Part shown: positions 1 to 8,666 of the stretch, in pieces
Position numbering within the stretch: the stretch's first letter is position 1
Layout of the letters: every line of letters begins with the position of its first letter
Source: Mahella sp.
GTDB lineage: Bacteria; Bacillota; Clostridia; Mahellales; Mahellaceae
Reading direction: 5' to 3'
Length of the DNA: 64,000 bases
Assembly (NCBI RefSeq): GCF_020054945.1
Contig: NZ_JAIHAU010000014.1
Location: 1 to 64,000 of the forward strand
Notes under the pieces: generated by a model
Database searches by the model: none
Seen by the model: only the letters and a program-made list of their open reading frames with translations
Told to the model about the DNA's origin: nothing
Program-made: the position numbers and the translations under genes

Positions 1-66
1 TCCTCCTGTTTTCACAGTTGACCTATTTATCAGCTGAATGATGATGCCCCTTTGCTCCATTTCCAT
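1..66 (-). CDS. N-terminal stub of a probable group II intron-encoded reverse transcriptase/maturase
   Basis: An ATG at 66-64 opens a frame (begins MEMEQRGIII) that stays open to the window edge, 22 codons. It lies directly after the structured intron-like RNA, where the intron-encoded protein normally starts (domain IV). Too little protein is visible to see any reverse-transcriptase motif, so the identification rests on position and on the intron-like upstream sequence. Confidence 0.35.
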   Translation of the reverse strand, partial: MEMEQRGIIIQLINRSTVKTGG

Positions 67-505
67 TACAGAAGTTTCATCGCTACTACGAGCATCTCCC
101 CCCTGTACACTGCATCTCTACTTTCGGCCTTGACTTTCTGTGCCTTGTACATTTTCGATTCTCATCAGTGCCCAGGTTCCTGCGTTCCACACCATAGCCT
201 GTTCTATGCTCATGCCACCTTCATGCCGGATGCCAAGCAGACGGATTCAGGATTTTCCTCTGCTTTTATCCCTATCTGGTCCTGGAAGATAGGTTTTGAC
301 ATCACTTTACGCTATCGATACCTCATCAGCGGTTCACTTGCGTTCATCTTCATAGAACCCACATGCTCATTTCATATGGACTTTTCCTTCGTTGCTCACT
401 ACCATAGCTTTTAACTACAGCAGCAGAAGGCTGTTTGGCAGGTCTGACTGACCAGTCCCTGCCGGAGGGCCTTCCTCCATCTTTGGTGCAGCTTTCGCAG
501 CACAC
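1..505 (-). ncRNA. Probable group II intron, 5' portion (domains I-IV), cut by window edge
   Basis: On the minus strand a GTGTG (505-501), the usual 5' end of group II introns, is followed by about 440 nt of non-coding, hairpin-rich sequence in the style of intron domain I, and then by a short open frame running off the left edge that looks like the start of an intron-encoded protein. This order (structured RNA, then ORF) is that of a group II intron. No EBS/IBS pairing could be verified, and the catalytic 3' domains would lie outside the window. The boundary at 505 is uncertain, because a domain V-like hairpin sits just upstream (see findings). Confidence 0.42.
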
Positions 506-822
506 CAGAACCGTACGTGCGGTCTTCCCGCATACACCTCTTCTACACGCATGTACTAGTGCATTTCTCGCTCATCAAGTCCAGATATTTACCGTAATCT
601 CTCTTGACATATCACCGTAATTTTCGGTGATTTTGTTATAGGCCATGAATTTTAGCAATAACGATTAGGCATTCAGCCAAACTCCCTATCAAAAACAAAG
701 CCAACCATATTACAGCATTTAGTAAATATATAACCTGTCTATACAAATTTTTTAGACAGACTATTTTGATTATAGTAATATTATCGGTCATTAATTGCAA
801 GCAAAATTTTGAGGAAATATAC

Positions 823-990
823 CGGCTTGACCCCTAATTTTGGAGATTATGCACTGAATTCTTCGATTTTCACACCGTTGCTCATAAATGCTTTATAAAA
901 CCTATCTATTAGACTAGTAAGCTCGAGCTCTTTTCCTCCAAGCAGTTTCTCTAATTTAATGTTTTCTTGGCTTACGGCTTTTAAGCGCAT
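823..990 (-). mobile_element. Internally deleted IS3-family element remnant
   Basis: A 47-codon minus-strand frame (990-847) starts with a coiled-coil stretch typical of the end of an IS3-family OrfA (ENIKLEKLL, then GGKELEL) and passes directly into the last residues of OrfB (RFYKAFMSNGVKIEEFSA, then stop). The OrfB tail and the TGACCCC-containing end just outside it closely match the other IS3 copy at 55541-56170, which ends FYDAFMSNGVKIKEFSA. The whole integrase core is therefore missing here. The element cannot move by itself. Confidence 0.6.
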
Positions 991-1026
991 CTCCGCATAT
1001 TGTTTTTATGTCATAAATTATTTGCA

Positions 1027-1069
1027 CCCCTAACGTTTATTTAAATGTTATCGCAGTTAACGTTAGGGG
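1027..1069. repeat. Inverted repeat, possible terminator of the VanY-like gene
   Basis: Perfect 11-bp arms CCCCTAACGTT (1027-1037) and AACGTTAGGGG (1059-1069) enclose a 21-nt loop. It lies 12 nt past the stop of the minus-strand VanY-like gene. There is no good T-run after the stem on the minus strand, so it may be a terminator or an end structure left by the adjacent mobile-element debris. Confidence 0.45.
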
Positions 1070-1080
1070 CCTAATAATTA

Positions 1081-1941
1081 TCATCTTCCTGTTATAATGT
1101 AATTTCCCATGTTATCAGGCGAGATCACTATTTTTTTCACATTATTAGGGAATAGAAATTCCTCGCCTTTTTGCCTGCTTATTATATATTCGCCTGATTT
1201 ATAAAACTTACCTATCTCCAAGCTTTGAATATACTCTTCAAGGGTTAAACCTTTTTTATATATAATTTCAGAATGAGGCAGACCGACATACCTTATATGC
1301 CATGGTTCAAACTTCATACCTGTTATTCTCTTCTTAAATGGTGGATAACGAACAATAAAGCCATATTTCCAACAGTTCTCATACACAAATTGACCTGCTT
1401 CCGACTTGATAAATCCCTCTCCTGCAAAGAATTTAACATATACATCCAATGCTAAGCCTATTTCATGTTCACTAGAGCCTGGAGTAGTTGCTGTATTTTT
1501 ATCTTCACTATAAAGGCTCTCCTGTTCTTCCTCTGAACGATAACTATCCATTATGTATAAATTTTTTCCGACTTGGCTTTTGACTGCTTCACTCAATTCG
1601 CCATATGCATCCGCAACTGATTCGTCCATTTTTACATCTGTATCTTTATAATCGACAATATTGGGGACTATGCCTTCGGAAATAGGATGATCTTTATTTA
1701 CCAAAACTAATGAATTATTATAGACAATGTCAGCTTGATCGTCTTTTACACTTCCAATAGATACGGATTGTAAATCTTTCTCATCAATGGGTATCTCATG
1801 AAAGTCAGACTCTTCTCCCAACATTTCCCAAGTATTTTTAATTATAAAACGTATATCCGGACGTCTGTATATAAAAACTCCAACCACAATAATACTGATT
1901 ACTAAAATCCATAATATAATTTTTCTCTTTTTCATGTTCAT
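1081..1941 (-). CDS. D-alanyl-D-alanine carboxypeptidase, VanY family
   Basis: Predicted membrane-anchored zinc peptidase (peptidase M15B/VanY family) that trims the terminal D-Ala from peptidoglycan stem peptides outside the membrane. An N-terminal hydrophobic anchor (about residues 8-25) follows a lysine/arginine-rich start. The catalytic part has the family landmarks: DSYRS around residue 132, SSEHEIGLALDV around 156-167 (zinc ligands His and Asp) and EPWHIRYVG around 212-220 (third ligand His). I chose the ATG at 1941; a TTG one codon earlier and an ATG two codons later are alternatives, and none has a clear ribosome site. The upstream sequence is a gene remnant, so the original promoter may have been lost. 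Confidence 0.8.
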   Translation of the reverse strand: MNMKKRKIILWILVISIIVVGVFIYRRPDIRFIIKNTWEMLGEESDFHEIPIDEKDLQSVSIGSVKDDQADIVYNNSLVLVNKDHPISEGIVPNIVDYKDTDVKMDESVADAYGELSEAVKSQVGKNLYIMDSYRSEEEQESLYSEDKNTATTPGSSEHEIGLALDVYVKFFAGEGFIKSEAGQFVYENCWKYGFIVRYPPFKKRITGMKFEPWHIRYVGLPHSEIIYKKGLTLEEYIQSLEIGKFYKSGEYIISRQKGEEFLFPNNVKKIVISPDNMGNYIITGR

Positions 1942-1944
1942 CAA

Positions 1945-2071
1945 AAATTGGCGCAGGAAACCCCATCCTCTGCAGGGTGGAGAGAAATGCTCCTTTGCTA
2001 CCTCCCAATTTTATAACCAAAGTTATACTTGTTAAGCAATTCAATCCGATTAATGCATCTGCTTCCATCAA
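1945..2071 (-). pseudogene. Possible remnant of a PEP synthase / pyruvate phosphate dikinase-type N-terminus
   Basis: A short minus-strand frame contains LGGSKGAFLSTLQRMGFPAP, resembling the opening motif (GGKGASL, then G-[IF]-P-[VA]-P) of PEP-utilising ATP-grasp enzymes. Only about 40 codons are left before the frame runs into the start of the VanY-like gene. Nothing else of such an enzyme is visible. The match is short, so it could be chance. Confidence 0.25.
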
Positions 2072-2198
2072 ATTATAAATCGCTTATCTTTTTTTGTCAA
2101 TTATTTTGGTTTAACATTATTATAATTTTATGATAATGTCATATTGAAATTATTTGAGAGGGTATTACGGTAATATGTAAAAATGGTAGGCAAAAAAA

Positions 2199-2274
2199 TG
2201 GAGCTTTCGAAGGGACTCGAACCCTTGACCTGCTGATTACGAATCAGCTGCTCTACCAACTGAGCTACGAAAGC
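2199..2274 (-). tRNA. tRNA-Thr (anticodon CGU)
   Basis: Complete cloverleaf read on the minus strand: 7-bp acceptor GCTTTCG/CGAAAGC, D-arm GCTCAGTTGGTAGAGC, anticodon stem GCTGA/TCAGC with loop TTCGTAA (anticodon CGT, reading ACG), T-arm with TTCGAGT. Discriminator T and an encoded CCA follow (2202-2199). A run of seven T comes right after the CCA on the minus strand and probably ends transcription. Confidence 0.95.
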
Positions 2275-2288
2275 TTATCACGTATTAT

Positions 2289-2317
2289 ATTATGCCATAA
2301 AAGCACTATAATTTCAA
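2289..2317 (-). promoter_or_regulatory. Putative promoter of tRNA-Thr
   Basis: On the minus strand TTGAAA (2317-2312), a 17-nt spacer and CATAAT (2294-2289) lie 15 nt before the tRNA 5' end. The -35 box overlaps the stop of the upstream ABC ATPase gene. Confidence 0.5.
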
Positions 2318-3225
2318 GCACCTTTTTTCGCTTCTTCGACCTCTTGAGGCGGTATCAATACTATTTTGCCATCCTCCAACTCCACTTTTATCTTATTTAC
2401 GCCATCCAAGCCCAGTGCTTCCAGATATTCTCTCGGTATTTGAAGCCTGCCCGCTCTATCCAATACGGCCAGTTCTTCGTGGGTTTCCTCTTCGCTTTGC
2501 TCTATACCCGCCTCTATCTCAGCCAATTCTTCGGCATAGGACTTGCGCCGTATCAATTCACTGCTGGTCTTGCCGTCCCTTATAGCCACTACTCTATCCA
2601 CCTTTTTAGCCAAGCGCATATCGTGCGTAACTATGACAGTAGTTATCTTCATGCTTCGGTTCAGTTCACGCAATAAATCGAGTATTTGGTCAGCCATCTT
2701 GGTATCCACCGAGCCGGTCGGTTCGTCGGCCAGCAGCAGGCGTGGATTATTGGCCAACGCTATGGATATCGCCACTCTTTGCTGTTCGCCGCCCGATAGT
2801 TCACCCAGCTTACGGTTCATTTTACCCTCCATACCTACCCTCTCCAATAGCTCTCTAGCACGTTCCTTCAAGAGTTTTCCGGCTATAAGCATCGGCAATT
2901 CTACATTCTCCAGTGCTGTAAGATATGGTATGAGATTCCGGCCGCTGTTCTGCCATATAAAGCCTACCGTATCCCTTTTATATTTTACTAGGTCCTTATC
3001 GCTCATTTTAAGCAAATCCTTACCGTCGACAAACAGTCTGCCGGCTGTAGGTCTATCTAATCCGCCCAGCATATTGAGCAATGTACTTTTGCCACTGCCG
3101 CTGTTGCCTATGACGGCCAACAGCTCTCCTTCTTCCACTTCCAAGTCCAAACCCTGTAAAGCCACTACTTCTAAATCCGCCACTTTATAAATTTTAACCA
3201 GTTCTTCGCATTCTATCATCAACAT
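2314..3225 (-). CDS. ABC transporter ATP-binding protein with C-terminal AbrB-like domain
   Basis: LolD/MacB-type ATPase that should power the FtsX-type permease encoded 5 nt upstream. Walker A GNSGSGKST lies at about 40-48, then signature LSGGEQQR, Walker B LLLADEPTG and the switch His in VTHD. After the ATPase core (about 225 residues) there is a tail of about 45 residues (DRAGRLQIPREYLEALGL, then KVELEDGKIVLIPP) that looks like an AbrB/SpoVT/MazE swapped-hairpin domain, unusual on an ABC ATPase. The ATG at 3225 is 8 nt after a GGGGGAGGAG that overlaps the end of the permease gene. It is the last gene of the export operon, and the second ATPase in it. Confidence 0.85.
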   Translation of the reverse strand: MLMIECEELVKIYKVADLEVVALQGLDLEVEEGELLAVIGNSGSGKSTLLNMLGGLDRPTAGRLFVDGKDLLKMSDKDLVKYKRDTVGFIWQNSGRNLIPYLTALENVELPMLIAGKLLKERARELLERVGMEGKMNRKLGELSGGEQQRVAISIALANNPRLLLADEPTGSVDTKMADQILDLLRELNRSMKITTVIVTHDMRLAKKVDRVVAIRDGKTSSELIRRKSYAEELAEIEAGIEQSEEETHEELAVLDRAGRLQIPREYLEALGLDGVNKIKVELEDGKIVLIPPQEVEEAKKGA

Positions 3226-3230
3226 CTGCT

Positions 3231-6137
3231 TTACTCCTCCCCCATCTTTATGGCCTGACTTATTTTTATCCGAGACAGTATATGAGCTAATATAGCCAGA
3301 CCTGATCCCAACATTATACCTACCATTATATAAAGCTTCGCTCTATCACTAAAATACGATATTACCTTAAACGGTGGCACTTGAGCCACAGCACTGTATG
3401 CCACCTGAAGTAGCGGCACAAACAATGTACTGGTCAGTCCTCCGACCAATATGCCCGCTACTATAGCCATGCCCGAAGTCAGGATCTGTTCCCATACCAT
3501 CATGCCTAAAAGTTGCGGCAACGACATGCCTATAGCGCGCAACACACCGAATTCAAATGTCCTGCCACGCATCGACAGTATCCAATACAACAAAAAGCCC
3601 AAAAACGTTATGATCAGCGATATGATAAATCCCAATGTCATAGCACCGTTAAGTCCAAGCTGCATAGGATCATTTTTTATTTTTATTATCTCCTGGCTGG
3701 CATCTCTCAAATCGCTTACTTGAAGGTTTTTATCCTCTATACCTTTATATAATTCCGCACTGGTTGCCCCTGGTTTCATCTTCAGCCATATTTCATAAGG
3801 TTCCAATGCGAGATGATTTTGTACATATTGAAGATTAGCTACTACAAGCATGGGATCGCTGGGGAGATATTCTGCGTTTAAGTTTTGGTCAGGGTCTCTG
3901 TTGGGATTCCACGACGGCCAATAATCGATGACCTCATATACTATAAAACTGGCGGCATCCACACCTTCCCAGTTTAAATATATATAATCTCCTTTATTTA
4001 TTCCGTAAGCCTCGCTCATAGATCTCGAGATCAATACCGCACTAGGTTCCTGAGATAGCAAATTAAGATAATTATTTATGTGATATGGCTTCAGCAAATC
4101 ATCCCTAAACCATGCTGTCAATCCAAAATCATACGGTTCTATTGCCATCAGCTGTACATCGCTCACCCTTTGTCCGCCTGCCGTCACATCCACCATGCCG
4201 CGTTGAAACACCTTGGCAGCATGTTCTACGCCGGGTAATTGCTGATAACTCAGAAATGGCGGCTCGGAATATTGTATCCTCTCAGGTGCTTCTGTTTCAT
4301 TTCCCGCTCCCGATGCCGGTGCAGGCTGAGGGGTTGGTGACGGTACTGCCGCACCTGCCGGCGGAGCATTGCTCTCCCAAGCCGGCATCATAGCCACATC
4401 GGCACCTATTTGATAATATATACGGTCTTCTACGTTCTTATTAATAGTACGTGCAGAGTTTGCACTAAATAAGCCGGTGGCTATAGTCATTATAAGGAAT
4501 ACCATCAAAAACTGATATTGCCTAGATGAGCGGCTGACCTGCGTTAAGGTTTCATATAACGAAGGTGTCCACCACCTGTTACCCAATCTATATATAGCTT
4601 CTACGATCCAAGGATATATTCGCAAAAAGAATAACCCGATACCCAGTGCAAACAACGTAGATGCAAAAAACAGCAGAGGATTAACTTGCAATTCCGTAGC
4701 GCTGGCATTGGTTATAGCAAGTACCTGCTGATGCTGATTGAACGTGTATAAACCGTATCCTGCTATGAGCATAAGTATGACATCTATAAAAGACCTTTGC
4801 CACCATGAACTGCCGGTATATCTGGCAAGCTGCTGTTTATGGACAACAATGCTTATGTTGGAAGCAAAATAGGCTGGTATCAACAGCATTATAACTGAAG
4901 CTGCCGCAGCGATTAAGGCATATTTATATGCGCTGGCGTTCAACGCCACCGGCAAAGCCTTTCTATTAACAAACTCCATGAACCCGTTGGACATGCCTAG
5001 AAATTTAGTAAGCAAGAGCCCCAACGGTGGGCCTAATATAAAGGCTACGCCGGCCAGTATGATACCCTCTATCAAATATTGAGCCATGATATGGAATCGC
5101 CCGGCGCCCCTGCTGCGCAATATCGCTATCTCATTCTTATCCGAATCTATTATTAAAAACGATACCATAAATATATAAAAGATAAGCATGAGCAACACAG
5201 GTACATTTAGCGCCAAAAGCAGCATACTGACCTGTTTTTGTTGTTCGGTATATTTCTGAAGTATACCTATCATAGGTACATTGACGGTAAAACCGTTGTA
5301 TATGTTGTTTAAATCCTTTACTATGGAAACATGGTCTGCCAACAGCCTGTTTATATCCTGCACCAGTATAGTATTGTAATCAAACGCATAATACCAGTTG
5401 CTGCTCTTTACCAATGCATGCGTTTGATTTATAAAATCCCTCTTGAAAAGGTCATAATCTATAATAAAGCTTTCGTTATAAACCGATGGGGCTCTAAACC
5501 AATATACATCCCTCTCATCTTTTGGTTCGAAAACGCCGACCGGTTTGATCTTTATGGGCTTAAATTGCTCATCCTCCGGATTATCAATTATAAACACATT
5601 GCCTAAGACCATCTCCAGTTTATTAAGCGCGCCCTCGGTAACTAACGCCTCATATACCCCGTCCACTTTATCTTTAGCAGGCATCCGGCCGTCAATAAGC
5701 TTTATGTGTTCCTCGAAATCCATTAATGCCTGTATTTTACCATAACGGTTGGGTCTTGGATCTACTTTATTAGGATCCTCTGGCGTCATCTTATATGGGT
5801 CTAATGAAACATTCTGCGTGTATATCAAATAAGGTTTATTTATTATACCAGGCACGTTCTGTTTTATATATCTGTCCAACTCATTATATATATCGGCTTT
5901 ATCTTCAGCCTTGGTTTCTTCCTTATAATATAAACTGAATTGATATGAACCCGGATAGTTATTCGATGAAACCTGGTATTCTTCCAAATCTTTGGTTAAT
6001 AACCTTTGCAGTACGCCGCTGCTATACATCGGTATACTGCTTACCAGCGCAACAGATATTATCAAACCCAGCAGCAAGCACAGCACCAGCCACCGGTTTT
6101 TGATCATCTTGCGCAAAACCATTACAACCGCTGCCAT
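3231..6137 (-). CDS. Large FtsX/MacB-family ABC transporter permease
   Basis: A 968-residue membrane protein with an N-terminal membrane segment (about 13-37), a large extracytoplasmic region, a first FtsX-like block of helices (about 305-430), further helices around 445-510 and 540, a second large outer region with a Pro/Ser/Ala-rich linker near 590-615, and a C-terminal FtsX-like block (about 830-960). The architecture is a duplicated-FtsX permease, as in macrolide or lipoprotein exporters and salivaricin-type self-protection systems. It sits between the membrane-fusion lipoprotein gene (14 nt upstream) and the second ATPase gene. The substrate cannot be told from the sequence; an antibiotic, peptide or lipid is usual for the family. 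Confidence 0.8.
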   Translation of the reverse strand: MAAVVMVLRKMIKNRWLVLCLLLGLIISVALVSSIPMYSSGVLQRLLTKDLEEYQVSSNNYPGSYQFSLYYKEETKAEDKADIYNELDRYIKQNVPGIINKPYLIYTQNVSLDPYKMTPEDPNKVDPRPNRYGKIQALMDFEEHIKLIDGRMPAKDKVDGVYEALVTEGALNKLEMVLGNVFIIDNPEDEQFKPIKIKPVGVFEPKDERDVYWFRAPSVYNESFIIDYDLFKRDFINQTHALVKSSNWYYAFDYNTILVQDINRLLADHVSIVKDLNNIYNGFTVNVPMIGILQKYTEQQKQVSMLLLALNVPVLLMLIFYIFMVSFLIIDSDKNEIAILRSRGAGRFHIMAQYLIEGIILAGVAFILGPPLGLLLTKFLGMSNGFMEFVNRKALPVALNASAYKYALIAAAASVIMLLIPAYFASNISIVVHKQQLARYTGSSWWQRSFIDVILMLIAGYGLYTFNQHQQVLAITNASATELQVNPLLFFASTLFALGIGLFFLRIYPWIVEAIYRLGNRWWTPSLYETLTQVSRSSRQYQFLMVFLIMTIATGLFSANSARTINKNVEDRIYYQIGADVAMMPAWESNAPPAGAAVPSPTPQPAPASGAGNETEAPERIQYSEPPFLSYQQLPGVEHAAKVFQRGMVDVTAGGQRVSDVQLMAIEPYDFGLTAWFRDDLLKPYHINNYLNLLSQEPSAVLISRSMSEAYGINKGDYIYLNWEGVDAASFIVYEVIDYWPSWNPNRDPDQNLNAEYLPSDPMLVVANLQYVQNHLALEPYEIWLKMKPGATSAELYKGIEDKNLQVSDLRDASQEIIKIKNDPMQLGLNGAMTLGFIISLIITFLGFLLYWILSMRGRTFEFGVLRAIGMSLPQLLGMMVWEQILTSGMAIVAGILVGGLTSTLFVPLLQVAYSAVAQVPPFKVISYFSDRAKLYIMVGIMLGSGLAILAHILSRIKISQAIKMGEE

Positions 6138-6150
6138 TAAGCCGCCCTCC

Positions 6151-7407
6151 TTACCTCAATATGACCTTTTGACCTTCTTTTAAACCTGACACTATTTCTA
6201 CTTCTGTAGGAGATTCTATGCCCGTCTTTACATCTATCTCCTTTTTGCTGCTGCCATCCAATATCTGTACGTATTCTCTCCCCATGTAACTGCGCACTGC
6301 CTGGCGCGGTACTATAAGCGTATTGGATTTCTGCTGGAGTACTATTTCTATATCTGCACTATCGCCTAATTTCGCTTCTTTAGGAAGGTTATCGGCTTTT
6401 ATGATAACCTGATTTTTATTTTTAGGATCCACATCAGCAGGCATATTGTAAGGGCATGAAATCACTTTCCCTGTAAGGTTTTTATCGTGTATGGTTATCT
6501 GTACCTTCATATCAGGTTTTATAAGCATAGGATCGTTAAGTAGGCCGGCATCATAGCTTATCTGGAGATCACTCGGATCAGCTACTTGCACCAGTGTTTG
6601 AAACGGCTGTACCACGTCGCCTTTTTTTATATTCATATCGATAAATACCACGATACCGTCTATGGGTGATTTTAATTGGGAATTAGACATTTGGCTTAGC
6701 AACGCATCCAGCCTGATCTGCGCCGCTTTTAAATCGATTTGGCGTTGATCCACATTGTATTGAGCGTTTTTCACATTATCAGATGCTTGATTTACAGCCG
6801 CTTGAGCATTATTCACGGCTTGTTCGGCCGCTGTCAGGGCCTCCCTTGCAGTGATTACATCTACCAAGGCGCTGACAGGTGCATCCTGAGCATTTGCAGC
6901 GGCTTGTGCGGCCGCCATCGTCTCCTTGGCAGACTCTAAATTCGCTTTAGCCTGATTTAATTGAGCCGGGGCTGAGCTTTGAGCAGCCTTCGCTGCTTTC
7001 AGATTATCATTTGCCTTGTCGAGTTCTATCTGAGCATTACGTAAATTTATTCTGGCCAACTCTATCTGGGTGTCTAAGTCGCCTATATCCAATTGTGCCA
7101 ATACCTGTCCTTTTTTTACTTTATCCCCGCTCTGGACAGTTATAGTATCCAGACGCCCACCGGCTTCAAAATAAAGAGGATAATCTTTAGCTGATACCAG
7201 CGTACCGATACTCTTTACCCTATTTACTATATCGCCCCTCTTAACCTCAGCCAATTTGTATTCTTCCTGCTTTGGCTTAACAAGCGGGGGAGCCAATACC
7301 TCCTCTTCTTCCGGAAACATCGCGCAACCGGATAACAAACTTATAAATATAAAGGCTACAGAAATAAGCATCCCTCTAAAGCGCTTTGCTTTGTTGCTCT
7401 TGTTCAT
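6151..7407 (-). CDS. MacA/HlyD-type membrane fusion lipoprotein
   Basis: Periplasmic-adaptor type subunit (RND/MacA membrane fusion family). The N-terminus has a basic region, a hydrophobic stretch and a lipobox LLSGC, so it is probably a lipoprotein anchored outside the membrane. Next come a first biotinyl/lipoyl half (about 60-100, SGDKVKKGQVLAQLD), a long Ala/Gln-rich coiled-coil hairpin (about 110-235) and the second lipoyl half (SPIDGIVVF), followed by beta-barrel domains. I chose the ATG at 7407 because it gives a proper signal peptide; the frame continues upstream to 7440. The start overlaps the end of the preceding ATPase gene by about 30 nt, implying translational coupling. Confidence 0.8.
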   Translation of the reverse strand: MNKSNKAKRFRGMLISVAFIFISLLSGCAMFPEEEEVLAPPLVKPKQEEYKLAEVKRGDIVNRVKSIGTLVSAKDYPLYFEAGGRLDTITVQSGDKVKKGQVLAQLDIGDLDTQIELARINLRNAQIELDKANDNLKAAKAAQSSAPAQLNQAKANLESAKETMAAAQAAANAQDAPVSALVDVITAREALTAAEQAVNNAQAAVNQASDNVKNAQYNVDQRQIDLKAAQIRLDALLSQMSNSQLKSPIDGIVVFIDMNIKKGDVVQPFQTLVQVADPSDLQISYDAGLLNDPMLIKPDMKVQITIHDKNLTGKVISCPYNMPADVDPKNKNQVIIKADNLPKEAKLGDSADIEIVLQQKSNTLIVPRQAVRSYMGREYVQILDGSSKKEIDVKTGIESPTEVEIVSGLKEGQKVILR

Positions 7408-8077
7408 CCACGACCCTGCCGTCTTCCAGGGTATAAACATAGTCCGCCACCTCCATAATTATGGGATCATGGGTAGCCATTACGATCGTTATACCCTCTT
7501 TATCTACCAGATCCCTGAATAATTTCATTATCTGCAACCCCATACGGCTATCCAATTGTGCTGTAGGTTCATCGGCCAGTATGACGCTGGGACTATGGGC
7601 CATAGCCCTGGCTATAGCGACTCTTTGTTGTTCTCCACCGGACATCTCCATCGGTCTATGCTTCATTCGTTTGGATAAACCGACCAGTGCTAATACTTCT
7701 TCAGCCCTTTTGCGCCTTTGAGCGGCAGGTATCCCGGCTATTCTGAGACTGAACTCCACATTCTCATAAGCAGACATCAGTGGTATAAGGGCTGATGCTT
7801 GAAAGACAAACCCCAATTTACGCCTTCGCAATTCGTCTCTTTGATTTTCGGGAAGCTTGCCTATTTCTACTCCTTCGAAAAACACCTGCCCATCGGTAGG
7901 CCTATCTAATGCGCCTAATATATTCATGAGTGTGGTTTTGCCAGAACCGGAACGCCCGCGAAGCGCTACAAAAGTACCCGGCATAACAGAAATGGAAACA
8001 TCATTTAAGGCATACACGTCCTCCCCTCCGGACTTGAACACCCTCTTAACAGAAACGGTTTTTATAACAGGTTCCAT
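7376..8077 (-). CDS. MacB/LolD-type ABC transporter ATP-binding protein
   Basis: First gene of the export operon, 233 residues. Walker A GRSGSGKTT, signature MSGGEQQR, Walker B VILADEPTA and ATHD switch His are all present, so it should be an active ATPase. The ATG at 8077 is preceded at good distance by GGGGGAG; the frame can be read further back to 8110 but without a ribosome site. A TATAAT-like -10 lies about 60 nt upstream in the 85-nt gap to the next gene, so this operon probably has its own promoter separate from the trp operon. Confidence 0.85.
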   Translation of the reverse strand: MEPVIKTVSVKRVFKSGGEDVYALNDVSISVMPGTFVALRGRSGSGKTTLMNILGALDRPTDGQVFFEGVEIGKLPENQRDELRRRKLGFVFQASALIPLMSAYENVEFSLRIAGIPAAQRRKRAEEVLALVGLSKRMKHRPMEMSGGEQQRVAIARAMAHSPSVILADEPTAQLDSRMGLQIMKLFRDLVDKEGITIVMATHDPIIMEVADYVYTLEDGRVVDEQEQQSKAL

Positions 8078-8162
8078 AACGGTAATTCTCCCCCACCTTC
8101 CCCTTGTCATATATAAAGAGTTTGGTTGCTAGGGATAATTATACTACAACGAATATGTAAAA

Positions 8163-8666
8163 TCAAACATGATGGGATGCCTTCTTAACATTGTTAAATC
8201 CATCTATTGTACCCAACATGGACATAATAGGAAGAATTATGCAAAATACGCTTAAGACAATAATCGATATGCGTTCAAGTTCGGTCGCATAGCTGTATTT
8301 CACCATCTGCATATATACATATATAACATAGGCAGTATCAGGTATAATGCCTATAATGCCTATCAATAAACCATATAAGAACGGTTTGGCATCTAGATGA
8401 GAACCGAATTTTTTGCCAAAGATAAACCATATTACAAAATAAGGTATGCCAAGCAGCAGCAGCAATAGTCCCACCGGCTGCGGTACAGGTATGTACAGCG
8501 TCTGAAGGGCTGCCACCAATTTATATGCAACCTCCCACACAACAGCCGCCGCGAGCAAATAAGCGCAGCTAGCGGCCATCAAGCGCAATCCCTCGCGCAG
8601 CCAATAGCCGCTGACCGGCGTAAATATCTCAACGATTATCTTCCATAGTCTGTTCCATACATTCAT
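8163..8666 (-). CDS. Hypothetical membrane protein at the end of the trp operon
   Basis: A 167-residue protein with about four hydrophobic segments (near 28-50, 64-83, 96-117 and 133-153) and short charged loops. I do not recognise a family. Its ATG overlaps the end of trpA by 38 nt, so it is probably co-transcribed and translationally coupled with trpEDCFBA. A transport or membrane role linked to tryptophan is possible from position, but nothing in the sequence shows it. Confidence 0.6.
   Translation of the reverse strand: MNVWNRLWKIIVEIFTPVSGYWLREGLRLMAASCAYLLAAAVVWEVAYKLVAALQTLYIPVPQPVGLLLLLLGIPYFVIWFIFGKKFGSHLDAKPFLYGLLIGIIGIIPDTAYVIYVYMQMVKYSYATELERISIIVLSVFCIILPIMSMLGTIDGFNNVKKASHHV

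Noticed and set aside
52-620. Plus-strand open frames of 120 and 61 codons at the left end
   Set aside because: Their translations have no recognisable domain or ribosome site, and the opposite strand reads as a structured group II intron-like RNA.
736-762. Small inverted repeat CTGTCTA / TAGACAG as a terminator
   Set aside because: Only 7 bp, with the T-run in the loop and no gene ending nearby; probably chance in AT-rich DNA.
6721-6990. Possible repeat-protein or CRISPR-like periodicity
   Set aside because: The periodic Ala/Gln codons are the coiled-coil hairpin of the membrane fusion protein; no conserved repeats with unique spacers exist here or elsewhere in the window.
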